From Pedobacter segetis (GTDB taxonomy: Bacteria > Bacteroidota > Bacteroidia > Sphingobacteriales > Sphingobacteriaceae), in assembly GCF_016623585.1 (NCBI RefSeq), contig NZ_JAEHFY010000004.1:62001-126000 (forward strand): a stretch of 64,000 nucleotides of DNA. The letters run 5' to 3'. Made by a program: the position numbers and the translations under genes. The stretch's first letter is position 1. Every line of letters begins with the position of its first letter. Below are positions 45,264 through 52,692 of the stretch, piece after piece. The notes under the pieces are model-generated. The model was not told the DNA's origin, made no database searches, and worked only from the letters and a program-made list of their open reading frames with translations.

Positions 45264-45992
45264 ATGTATATCATTATATTCTTCATTGCTCATTGGTTTA
45301 TCTCTTTATTTGTCCAAACATTTTTTTTGCACAGGTATGCTTCACATAAAATGTTTAACCTCAATCCTTTTTGGTATCGTTTTTTTTATATTTTAACATA
45401 TATCGGCCAAGGTGCGTCTTATCTAAAACCAAAGGCCTACGCAATTATGCACCGTATGCACCATGCTTTTTCAGATACGGAGAAGGATCCACACTCACCA
45501 CACTTTTTTGAAGATGTTTTTCAGATGATGTGGAACACAAGAGGGCAATATGTTATTTATGAAAAAGATCTAGAACAACCAGAGCCACAGTTTAGGGGCG
45601 AATACCCAGAATGGAAATTTATTGATGAATTGGGTACTTCGTTGACATCAAGAATAGTATTTTCTTTTTTATACATCGCATTTTACGTGGCATTTGCCAC
45701 CCAATGGTGGATGTGGCTCTTTCTACCTTTCCATTTTGTGATGGGCCCATTACATGGTGCAGTGGTAAATTGGTGCGGCCATAAGTACGGCTATTCAAAC
45801 TTCGATAACCAAGATAAATCCAAAAATACCACTCCTTTTGATTTTTTGATGCTAGGTGAGTTGTTCCAAAATAATCATCATAAATTCCCCAATAGTCCAA
45901 ATTTTGGCAAAAAGTGGTTCGAGATTGATCCAGTTTACCCAATCATGAAAGTGATGCACTGGTTTAGGATCATCAGGTTTAGAAAAGTTTAG
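45264..45992 (+). CDS. Membrane fatty-acyl-CoA desaturase
   Basis: The 242-residue protein has about four membrane helices and the three histidine boxes of the stearoyl-CoA/acyl-lipid desaturase family: HRYASH (23-28), HRMHHAF (about 65-71) and NNHHKFPN (about 199-206). These bind the di-iron centre that introduces a cis double bond, allowing membrane fluidity control. It is shorter than typical delta-9 desaturases, as are many Bacteroidota homologues. It appears monocistronic. Confidence 0.9.
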   Translation: MYIIIFFIAHWFISLFVQTFFLHRYASHKMFNLNPFWYRFFYILTYIGQGASYLKPKAYAIMHRMHHAFSDTEKDPHSPHFFEDVFQMMWNTRGQYVIYEKDLEQPEPQFRGEYPEWKFIDELGTSLTSRIVFSFLYIAFYVAFATQWWMWLFLPFHFVMGPLHGAVVNWCGHKYGYSNFDNQDKSKNTTPFDFLMLGELFQNNHHKFPNSPNFGKKWFEIDPVYPIMKVMHWFRIIRFRKV

Positions 45993-45997
45993 TTATT

Positions 45998-46076
45998 GGG
46001 CGTTCGGGCGGGCTTTCCACTATAGTTTTTTGTCCTTAAAAAGCCAAAAAAGCTGCCGTTTCAATCCCTAACGCAA
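45998..46076 (-). repeat. Dispersed GCGTTA...GAACGCCC element, copy 1
   Basis: Read on the minus strand it runs TTGCGTTAGGGATTGAAACGGC ... AAAAAACTATAGTGGAAAGCCC ... CCGAACGCCC. It shares both ends and the internal GGAAAGCCC or GGATAGCC block with copies at 55188-55266, 57257-57376 and 61165-61240. The centre has a complementary A/T-rich stem. It directly follows the desaturase stop. Confidence 0.7.
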
Positions 46077-46384
46077 AAAAATCTCCAAAAAAACCAATAC
46101 CATTCTGGTATTTGGTTCAAAAAGCATCGTTAAGCCAATTTTAATAAATCGTTGTTAATTTAATTTTATCTTGTAATTAATAAAAATTTTTTGCTCTTTT
46201 GCCTTACAAAATAGGTCTAAAGCCTTGATAGTTAAAGAAAATGAAACAAACTCATCTACATAAAGCCAAATGCACAGTTTCCCAAAAGGAAATTTCATTT
46301 GCTATGTTTATTTGTTTACCTACTCCTAGTGCAATCTCATTACGACGAAGACCGTTATATATTCCCAGATTTTAATCAAACTGC
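46077..46384. other. Upstream region of the arginine operon, no gene
   Basis: This stretch of about 300 bases has no frame with recognisable motifs. It is AT-rich and leads to two palindromes just downstream at 46385-46421. Confidence 0.4.
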
Positions 46385-46421
46385 GAATATTAAATTCCTT
46401 TAAACCACTAATACGTGGTTT
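46385..46421. promoter_or_regulatory. Two palindromes upstream of the arginine operon: ARG-box-like and AAACCAC/GTGGTTT
   Basis: GAATATTAAATTC (46385-46397) has the GAAT-N5-ATTC symmetry of the ARG box bound by ArgR. Five bases later, AAACCAC-N6-GTGGTTT (46402-46421) is a perfect inverted repeat. Both lie 50-90 bases before the first gene of the operon. A third small hairpin, GTGGA/TCCAC, lies at 46447-46463. Binding by ArgR is inferred from the pattern only. Confidence 0.4.
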
Positions 46422-46472
46422 CCAAAAAAAAATTTTATTTAAAAATGTGGATGTCATCTCCACTCAAAATAA

Positions 46473-47132
46473 ATGCACATTAACGATTTTAATATTTTAG
46501 TTGCCAACATACAACACGTAGGATACGCAGAAACTATATGTGATGAAATGGCTGTTTCTGCAAAAGCCCGTGGTACGGGTATTGCCAAGCGCTCGCCAGA
46601 ATATATTGCAAACAAAATGTTAGAAGGTAAGGCGGTTATCGCTTTGCATAAAGACGACACTTGGGCAGGTTTCTGTTATATAGAAACCTGGAGCCATGGA
46701 GACTTTGTTGCTAATTCTGGTTTGATCGTAAACCCAATTTATAGAAAAGCTGGTTTGGCAAAGGCCATTAAAACTAAAATATTTGAGCTTTCACGTAAAA
46801 AATATCCCGAGGCAAAAATATTTGGTTTAACTACCGGTTTAGCAGTTATGAAAATAAATTCTGATTTAGGGTATGAACCGGTAACTTATTCAGAACTTAC
46901 ACAAGACGAAAATTTTTGGCAAGGTTGCAAAAGCTGTGTAAACTATGATATTTTGATGAGCAAAGGAAGGCAGAACTGTATGTGTACCGCTATGCTTTAT
47001 GATCCAGAAGAAAAAAGAGCTGAAGAAGAAGAACGCTTAAAAAACATCACACACAAAGCATCTTTGTTTGAAAGGATAGAGCAAAAATTAAAAAGCTTTA
47101 CAAAAATCGTAGCCATAAGTTTAACAAATTAA
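46473..47132 (+). CDS. GNAT acyltransferase at the head of the arginine operon, candidate glutamate N-acyltransferase
   Basis: The 219-residue protein has the GNAT acetyl-CoA region (SGLIVNPIYRKAGLAKAIKTK, about 86-107) and a cysteine-rich tail segment (GCKSCVNYDILMSKGRQNCMC). It stands first in the arginine operon, where argA would be expected, and no other ArgA or ArgJ is present in the window. I infer that it acylates glutamate, probably with succinyl-CoA given the downstream ArgF' type. The four clustered cysteines (about residues 150-170) might bind a metal. It is unrelated in length to the classical kinase-fused ArgA. Confidence 0.75.
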   Translation: MHINDFNILVANIQHVGYAETICDEMAVSAKARGTGIAKRSPEYIANKMLEGKAVIALHKDDTWAGFCYIETWSHGDFVANSGLIVNPIYRKAGLAKAIKTKIFELSRKKYPEAKIFGLTTGLAVMKINSDLGYEPVTYSELTQDENFWQGCKSCVNYDILMSKGRQNCMCTAMLYDPEEKRAEEEERLKNITHKASLFERIEQKLKSFTKIVAISLTN

Positions 47133-47134
47133 AA

Positions 47135-47197
47135 AAGTAGTGAGCATAGGGTAATGAGAATTGAGTCTCACTACCCTATACTCAAATCTCAATACTT
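47135..47197. repeat. Heptad word array, inverted, in the GNAT-argG spacer
   Basis: Left-half words are TAGTGAG, CATAGGG, TAATGAG, AATTGAG (47138-47165). The right half, CTCACTA and onward to 47197, gives similar words on the other strand (TATTGAG, ATTTGAG, TATAGGG, TAGTGAG). End to end, about 21 of 31 positions are complementary, so the spacer can fold into one long imperfect hairpin. Confidence 0.65.
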
Positions 47198-47202
47198 AAA
47201 AC

Positions 47203-48396
47203 ATGAAAAAGAAAGTTGTTTTAGCATTTAGTGGAGGTTTAGACACCTCGTTTTGTTGTATATATCTTAGCAAAGATTTGGATCTAGAAGTTCATTCTGT
47301 TATCGTAAATACAGGTGGGTTTTCTGATGAAGAACTAAAGCATATAGAAGAGCGGGCTTATAGTTTAGGCGTAAGCTCACACCATGCCGTTGATGCCGTT
47401 AAAGGATATTATGATGATTATTTGAAATATCTGGTTTTCGGGAATGTCTTAAAAAACAATACTTATCCACTTTCTGTAAGCGCAGAAAGAGTTACGCAGG
47501 CAACCGCGATTGCCAATTATGCTAAAGAAATTGATGCAGATTTTGTTGCCCACGGCAGTACCGGCGCAGGGAACGACCAAGTGCGTTTTGATATGATATT
47601 CAATATCTTGATCCCAAAAGTAGGTATCATTACGCCCATAAGGGATCTAAAATTGAGCCGTGATGCAGAAATTGAGTATTTGCACAAGCATAAAGTAGAA
47701 ATAAACGCAGAAAAAGCACAATATTCTATTAATAAAGGTATTTGGGGGACCTCTGTTGGTGGTAAAGAAACCTTATCATCTAAAGGGATGCTGCCAGAAG
47801 AAGCATGGCCAAGCCAAGTAACCAAAACTAATCCAGAAGATGTAGAGTTAGAATTTGTAAAAGGAGAATTAATTGCTGTTAACGGTAAAAAATTCGACCA
47901 TCCTTCTAAAGCGATACAAGCATTGCAAGAAATTGCGGCCCCATTTGGTATCGGAAGAGACATTCATGTTGGTGACACCATTATAGGTATCAAAGGAAGA
48001 GTTGGATTTGAAGCAGCAGCGCCGATGGTCATCATCAAAGCGCACCATGCTTTAGAGAAACACACGCTAACAAAATGGCAATTAAGTTGGAAAGATCAAT
48101 TATCCATGTTTTACGGAAACTGGATGCATGAAGGCCAGTTTCACGATCCAATTATGAGAGATATTGAAGCGTTTTTAACCAACACGCAAAAAACCGTAAA
48201 CGGTAAGGTATTTATTCAATTGCTTCCTTATCGTTTCTTGGTAATTGGCATCGAGTCTGAAAATGATCTGATGAATAGCAAATTTGGTAGCTACGGGGAA
48301 ATGAACGAAGGTTATACCGGAGAAGATGTAAAAGGATTTTCTAAAATTTTTGGAAATCAGGTTTCCATCTGGCATAAAGTGAATAAGGAGGGGTAA
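47203..48396 (+). CDS. argG: Argininosuccinate synthase
   Basis: The 397-residue cytoplasmic enzyme joins citrulline and aspartate using ATP. The N-terminal PP-loop is AFSGGLDTSFCC (about 7-18), followed by the AHGSTGAGNDQVRFD citrulline/aspartate-binding segment (about 113-127) and the conserved GRDIHVGDTIIGIKGR block in the C-terminal half. It is the second gene of the arginine operon. Word-repeat hairpins lie on both sides; the last one starts inside its stop region. Confidence 0.95.
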   Translation: MKKKVVLAFSGGLDTSFCCIYLSKDLDLEVHSVIVNTGGFSDEELKHIEERAYSLGVSSHHAVDAVKGYYDDYLKYLVFGNVLKNNTYPLSVSAERVTQATAIANYAKEIDADFVAHGSTGAGNDQVRFDMIFNILIPKVGIITPIRDLKLSRDAEIEYLHKHKVEINAEKAQYSINKGIWGTSVGGKETLSSKGMLPEEAWPSQVTKTNPEDVELEFVKGELIAVNGKKFDHPSKAIQALQEIAAPFGIGRDIHVGDTIIGIKGRVGFEAAAPMVIIKAHHALEKHTLTKWQLSWKDQLSMFYGNWMHEGQFHDPIMRDIEAFLTNTQKTVNGKVFIQLLPYRFLVIGIESENDLMNSKFGSYGEMNEGYTGEDVKGFSKIFGNQVSIWHKVNKEG

Positions 48397-48471
48397 GGTT
48401 GAAGGCCTAAGATTTAAGGTCTGTATGGCTTTTAAAACCTTACACCTTTTACCCTACATCTTAAACCCTAA
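48393..48471. repeat. Heptad word array, inverted, in the argG-argC spacer
   Basis: Left words: GTAAGGT, TGAAGGC, CTAAGAT, TTAAGGT (48393-48420). Right words: ACCTTAC, ACCTTTT, ACCCTAC, ATCTTAA, ACCCTAA (48437-48471), which are the same type on the other strand. The first word includes the TAA stop codon of argG. The whole spacer is this element. Confidence 0.75.
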
Positions 48472-48476
48472 TAAAA

Positions 48477-49541
48477 ATGAAAAAAATTAAAGTTGGAATT
48501 ATAGGAGGGGCAGGATATACTGGTGGCGAATTATTAAGGATTTTAATCAATCATCCAAATGTGGCGATTGCTTTTGTGCATAGCAACAGCAATGCTGGGA
48601 ATTTAATTTCTGATGTGCATACCGATTTATTGGGCGATACCGATTTGAAATTTACTGATCAGCTTTCACAAGATATTGATGTGCTTTTTCTTTGTGTTGG
48701 GCATGGCGATGCCCGGAAGTTTCTGGAAGCCAACCCAATTAATGATAACATAAAAATTATCGATTTATCTCAGGATTTTAGATTGAAAGCCAAAAGCCAA
48801 AAGCCTTTATCAAATGAAAAGCTGAAAGCAGAAAGCTTAAAGCAAACTAAAACACATGAAAGCCAGCCTTATGTCTTAAGCCCTGAGCCTTCCACCTTCA
48901 CCTATGGCTTGCCAGAATTAAATAGAGAGAAAATAAAATCTGCCCAAAACATTGCTAACCCGGGTTGTTTTGCAACTTGTATCCAGTTGGGTTTATTGCC
49001 AATGGCAAAAGCGGGTTTGCTAAAATCAGAAGTTCATATTTCTGCCACAACCGGATCTACGGGTGCAGGCCAAAAACCCGGGGCAACCACACATTTTAGT
49101 TGGAGAAACAATAACCTATCTGTCTATAAGGCTTTTGAACATCAGCACTTGAATGAAATCGGCGAAAGCATTACACAGCTACAGCCAAATTTTGAGGATA
49201 GCATTAACTTTATTCCCTATCGTGGTGCATTTCCCCGCGGTATTATCGCATCCGTTTATACCGATTGTGATTTAAGTTTAGCAGAAGTGGAGAAAATTTA
49301 TCAAGATTTTTATGCGGATGCACCGTTTACGCATATCAGCAAGCAAAATATCGATTTAAAACAAGTGGTAAACACCAATAAATGTCTGATCCATTTAGAG
49401 AAACACAGGAATAAACTATTGATTTTGTCCATAACGGATAATTTATTAAAAGGAGCATCGGGACAGGCAGTACAGAATATGAATTTGATGTTTGGATTAG
49501 AGGAGACGGCGGGTTTGAGGTTGAAAGCCTCTTTTTTTTAA
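48477..49541 (+). CDS. argC: N-acyl-gamma-glutamyl-phosphate reductase with an in-frame repeat insertion
   Basis: The 354-residue enzyme reduces the acyl-glutamyl phosphate to the semialdehyde. Motifs are GGAGYTGGELLR (NADPH loop, about 10-21), FLCVGHGDA, catalytic Cys164 in ANPGCFATC, and TGSTGAGQKPG. Bacteroidota ArgC proteins are usually about 320 residues. The excess is a polar insert at residues about 103-141, between the DLSQDFRL strand and the FTYGLPELNR motif, encoded exactly by a 117-bp heptad array. The insert precedes the catalytic domain loop and probably bulges from the surface. The frame is open through it, so the enzyme is likely functional. Confidence 0.93.
   Translation: MKKIKVGIIGGAGYTGGELLRILINHPNVAIAFVHSNSNAGNLISDVHTDLLGDTDLKFTDQLSQDIDVLFLCVGHGDARKFLEANPINDNIKIIDLSQDFRLKAKSQKPLSNEKLKAESLKQTKTHESQPYVLSPEPSTFTYGLPELNREKIKSAQNIANPGCFATCIQLGLLPMAKAGLLKSEVHISATTGSTGAGQKPGATTHFSWRNNNLSVYKAFEHQHLNEIGESITQLQPNFEDSINFIPYRGAFPRGIIASVYTDCDLSLAEVEKIYQDFYADAPFTHISKQNIDLKQVVNTNKCLIHLEKHRNKLLILSITDNLLKGASGQAVQNMNLMFGLEETAGLRLKASFF
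48784..48900 (+). repeat. 117-bp heptad word array inside argC
   Basis: Words TGAAAGC, CAAAAGC, CAAAAGC (48784-48804), TGAAAGC, AGAAAGC, TTAAAGC (48823-48843) and TGAAAGC (48857-48863) are followed by the inverted type GCCTTAT, GTCTTAA, GCCCTGA, GCCTTCC, ACCTTCA (48866-48900). The length of 117 bases is 39 codons, so the reading frame of argC is kept. Confidence 0.8.
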
Positions 49542-49970
49542 GCTTAAAGCCCAAGGCAAAAAGCATAAAGCAACGATACGGAATAACATGAGGGATTTTA
49601 AAAAATATGAAGTTTGGCAATTAGCACACGAGAATGTCCTTTTCGTTTATAAAACCATATTACCTAAAATACCACCTTCAGAAAAATATGATTTAACTAG
49701 CCGGATAAAAAGAGCAGCTTATTCTATTCCATTAAATATTGCAGAAGGAGCAGGTAGAAACACAGATAAAGATTTTGCAAGTTTTTTAGATAATGCTTTA
49801 GGTTCTGCTCAGGAAGTAGAATATGCATTATTACTTATTAAAGAATTAGAATTTATAGATGAAGATGTTTACACTTTATCAAATGGCAAAATCAACATTA
49901 TCAAATCAAAATTAATTAATTTAATAAAATCAATAAGAAAGCCTTAAGCCTTTTGCTTTCGGCTTTACGC
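49542..49970. mobile_element. 429-bp candidate mini-element: four-helix-bundle gene between 30-bp inverted repeats
   Basis: The left end (49542-49571) and the reverse complement of the right end (49941-49970) match at 24 of 30 positions. Both are built of 7-bp words: TTAAAGC, CCAAGGC, AAAAAGC, ATAAAGC on the left and GTAAAGC, CGAAAGC, AAAAGGC, TTAAGGC on the right (complement). The only content is one gene, whose stop codon lies inside the right repeat. It interrupts the argC-argD junction. Mobility is inferred from the terminal repeats and position. Confidence 0.55.
49588..49947 (+). CDS. Four-helix-bundle protein (23S rRNA intervening-sequence protein / bAvd-like family)
   Basis: The 119-residue protein matches the TIGR02436-type family: MRDFKKYEVWQLAHENVLFVYK, then LTSRIKRAAYSIPLNIAEGAGRNTDKDFASFLDNALGSAQEVEYALLL. 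The conserved SIPLNIAEG motif is central. Relatives are encoded in intervening sequences of 23S rRNA genes or serve as the nucleic-acid-binding accessory protein Avd of diversity-generating retroelements. Neither an rRNA gene nor a reverse transcriptase is present here. It is a foreign gene in the arginine operon, bounded by inverted word arrays. A role in RNA or DNA binding is inferred from relatives. Confidence 0.9.
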   Translation: MRDFKKYEVWQLAHENVLFVYKTILPKIPPSEKYDLTSRIKRAAYSIPLNIAEGAGRNTDKDFASFLDNALGSAQEVEYALLLIKELEFIDEDVYTLSNGKINIIKSKLINLIKSIRKP

Positions 49971-49978
49971 TAATAAAC

Positions 49979-51106
49979 ATGAAGATTTTCGACGTATATC
50001 CAATCAACAATATCAACATCGTTAAAGGCGAGGGTAGTTTGGTTTGGGATGATAAGGGACAAGAATATTTAGATCTATATGGTGGCCATGCCGTGATTTC
50101 TATCGGGCATACGCATCCTCATTATGTAAAACGTTTAGAAGATCAGTTGCATAAAATAGGGTTTTATTCTAACTCGATAGAAATTCCATTGCAGGTAGAA
50201 TTGGCCGAAAAATTGGGTAAAGTTTCTGGAAAAGAGGATTATCAACTATTTCTTTGCAACTCTGGAGCTGAAGCAAACGAAAATGCGCTAAAATTGGCTT
50301 CGTTTGCCAATGGGAGAAGGAAAATTATCGCTTTCAGTAAGTCTTTCCACGGGCGTACTTCGCTGGCCGTTTCTGTAACAGATAATCCAAAGATTATTGC
50401 TCCGGTAAACGAAAATTCTAACGTAATTTTTCTTCCATTTAACGATGTTGCATCCTTAAAAGCAACTTTTGAAGACGAAGGCGAAGAAATCTGTGCTGTA
50501 ATTATTGAAGGAATACAAGGTGTTGGCGGGATTAGAGTGGCAAGTGATGAGTTTTTACAAACCATCCGTTCTCTATGTGATGAATATGGAGCATATTTCA
50601 TTGCGGATTCCATCCAATGCGGTTACGGCAGAAGCGGTAAATTCTATTCTCATGATTTTGCTGGTGTAGAAGCAGATATTTACCCAATGGCGAAGGGTAT
50701 TGGCAATGGTTTCCCTATTGGAGCAATCAGTATCAGCCCTAAGCTAAAACCTTGGCATGGTATGTTGGGGACTACTTTTGGTGGGAATCATTTAGCCTGT
50801 GCGGCAGCGTTGGCTGTTCTAGAAGTGATGGAAGAAGGAAATTTGATGGAGAATGCTGAGAAAGTTGGTAATTACCTAATTACCGAATTGAAGAAATTTG
50901 ATAAAGTAAAAGAAGTAAGAGGCAGGGGCTTAATGATTGGTATAGATTTACCAGAAGATATGGCTCATGTAAGAAAGGACCTTCTTTTTAAAGAGCATAT
51001 TTTCACTGGGACTTCCAGTCCAAATGTAATTCGTTTGTTGCCAGCATTAAATTTAACCATGGCTCATGCTGATAGGTTTTTGGAGAGTTTCTCCAAACTA
51101 ATTTAA
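49979..51106 (+). CDS. argD: N-acylornithine aminotransferase
   Basis: The 375-residue class III PLP aminotransferase converts the acyl-glutamate semialdehyde to N-acylornithine. Key regions are LYGGHAVISIGHTHP (about 33-47), NSGAEANENALKLA (about 94-107), SFHGRTSLA (about 122-130), Asp210 in ADSIQCGYGRSGKF and the Schiff-base Lys239 in YPMAKGIGNGFPIGA. The DSIQCG form replaces the more usual DEVQTG. The succinyl or acetyl preference cannot be read directly. It is followed by accessory genes that split it from argF'. Confidence 0.94.
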   Translation: MKIFDVYPINNINIVKGEGSLVWDDKGQEYLDLYGGHAVISIGHTHPHYVKRLEDQLHKIGFYSNSIEIPLQVELAEKLGKVSGKEDYQLFLCNSGAEANENALKLASFANGRRKIIAFSKSFHGRTSLAVSVTDNPKIIAPVNENSNVIFLPFNDVASLKATFEDEGEEICAVIIEGIQGVGGIRVASDEFLQTIRSLCDEYGAYFIADSIQCGYGRSGKFYSHDFAGVEADIYPMAKGIGNGFPIGAISISPKLKPWHGMLGTTFGGNHLACAAALAVLEVMEEGNLMENAEKVGNYLITELKKFDKVKEVRGRGLMIGIDLPEDMAHVRKDLLFKEHIFTGTSSPNVIRLLPALNLTMAHADRFLESFSKLI

Positions 51107-51128
51107 AAGCATTTAATTATATTTGTGT

Positions 51129-51338
51129 ATGATAGTTAAATATTTAATCGATGAAAGTGGCAATAAAACCGCAGTTCAAATAAGCTTAGAAGACTATCAT
51201 TCACTTTTAGAAAGCGCAAATATTTTGCCTTAACACGTGGTTGATGGAATTAAAAAAGGTCAAGAAGAAGGCCGGCTTGGCTTGACAAAATCTACTGATG
51301 AAGTGATGATGAAGTATAATTCATGGAATTTTTATTAG
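51129..51338 (+). pseudogene. Antitoxin-like small gene with an internal stop
   Basis: The frame reads MIVKYLIDESGNKTAVQISL then EDYHSLLESANILP, stops at TAA (51231-51233), and continues in the same frame HVVDGIKKGQEEGRLGLTKS then TDEVMMKYNSWNFY to a stop at 51338. The start resembles short antitoxin-like proteins that begin with a strand-turn-strand and an EDYxxLLE helix. The open continuation in the same frame after the stop argues for a single nonsense mutation. No toxin gene adjoins it. Confidence 0.6.
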
Positions 51339-51379
51339 TTTTAGATTATCTTTACATTTTTAAAGTTTTGAATTAAAAA

Positions 51380-52156
51380 ATGCTTGTTCCAATATCCTCA
51401 AATCATTCTATTAGTAGAGTAATTGCTAATTTCATTTTGGCACAGAGTTTTGTTAAGCCAAAATTCATATACGATAAACTTATAACAAATGATGAATTAA
51501 CTAGTTATCAAAAAAAGGGATTAACATCTGCAAAAACTATAAACATACAGAACAATTCATTAAATATTTCGCCTGATTCTGTTAATGGGTTTCTTTTTGA
51601 GGAATTTGATGAAGTGGGAAAAAGTTTAAATGTTCTTAAAATTGAGAACACCAATAATAATAAAGCTGTTATAACTTTTGAAAATAAAAAATACCCTAAC
51701 TGGACTAATTATAGAAATAGATTTATCTCAGATATAATTGCACTATCTAAAACCTTTGATGTGTATATAGAGGCTATTGGCTTGACTTATGTTGATGAAT
51801 TTGTTTGGAAATCAACTAACAAAATTGATGTTAATTCAGTTTTTAATGAAAGTTCAGACTTAATAAATAAAAAATTTTTAAGTTCTTATAATGGAACTCT
51901 AATTTCGGTTTCTCAATCTGAAAGCGTTGATGAATTCAATTTTCTTGAGGAAAAGACAGAAATAATTTTTAATAACGAGTTAAAAAGAATTATTGTTAAT
52001 CATACTTATGCGTTGAAGCTTAGGGAAATTGCCATTCTTTCAAAAGAAAATTCAAAAGATTTTGAAGAATATTTTAACAGAGCACATAAAGCAAACAAAG
52101 ATATTTTAAGCGATATTTTCACTAATGAAGTCAAAGACCTAATAAAATTAAAGTAA
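51380..52156 (+). CDS. TIGR04255-family protein, first gene of an AT-rich three-gene cassette
   Basis: The 258-residue cytoplasmic protein resembles the TIGR04255 family. It has an N-terminal VIANFILAQSF block, a middle VITFENKKYPNWTNYRNRFISDI, the conserved IEAIGLTYVDEFVW strand pattern (family pattern R-x-G-L-R-Y-x-N) and a C-terminal helix with EEYFNRAHKANKDILSDIFTNEV. The family is sporadic and has no established function; members are found in variable genomic regions. The gene is much more AT-rich than the arginine genes and is packed tightly with the two genes that follow (6 and 2 bases). Confidence 0.65.
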   Translation: MLVPISSNHSISRVIANFILAQSFVKPKFIYDKLITNDELTSYQKKGLTSAKTINIQNNSLNISPDSVNGFLFEEFDEVGKSLNVLKIENTNNNKAVITFENKKYPNWTNYRNRFISDIIALSKTFDVYIEAIGLTYVDEFVWKSTNKIDVNSVFNESSDLINKKFLSSYNGTLISVSQSESVDEFNFLEEKTEIIFNNELKRIIVNHTYALKLREIAILSKENSKDFEEYFNRAHKANKDILSDIFTNEVKDLIKLK

Positions 52157-52162
52157 TTTTTT

Positions 52163-52690
52163 ATGTTAGAAACTATTATGGCAACTTCTATGCTAATGTC
52201 TTTATCAACAGATTATAGGAAAAACAGCTACTTAGCAAATATTATCTCAAATAAAAGCGATACAATTGAGGAAGTACACCTTGAGCCTTTAAACAATTAT
52301 TTTGCTGATTTTATCAGTATCGGTAATTTCAACAAAGTTGAAAAAAAGTTTTTTCAATTACTAAATCTAAATGAAATTAGTTCCGAAGTTTATAATAATT
52401 CATATAGTCTTTTAACAGAGTTTCCAGAGTTTATTTTAGAGGAAATAGATGTTGAAAATATATACACTTCGAAATATGGGACTTTATTATTGGATTTTGA
52501 ATACGATAACAAAAACATATTCTCTCTAGAAATTGGAAAAGATAGCATTGGTTATTTTAGTGAAATAAATTCTAAGACAGATGTATTTTGCGAAAGCTTA
52601 AAAACTATTGACAATCAAGGAAATACTATCAACGCAAAACAAATCAGTTCAGAAATTGAAAACTTTTTAAGTAAGCTAAATCTTGTTTAG
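52163..52690 (+). CDS. Unknown protein, second gene of the cassette
   Basis: The 175-residue protein has no signal or membrane segment. An N-terminal helical half (about 1-85) precedes a beta-rich part with YTSKYGTLLLDFEYDNKNIFSLEIGKDSIGYFSEIN (about 106-140) and a C-terminal helix. I do not recognise the family. The strand pattern and the position between TIGR04255 and the third gene suggest that the three are a unit. The start six bases after the preceding stop implies translational coupling. Confidence 0.7.
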   Translation: MLETIMATSMLMSLSTDYRKNSYLANIISNKSDTIEEVHLEPLNNYFADFISIGNFNKVEKKFFQLLNLNEISSEVYNNSYSLLTEFPEFILEEIDVENIYTSKYGTLLLDFEYDNKNIFSLEIGKDSIGYFSEINSKTDVFCESLKTIDNQGNTINAKQISSEIENFLSKLNLV

Positions 52691-52692
52691 AA

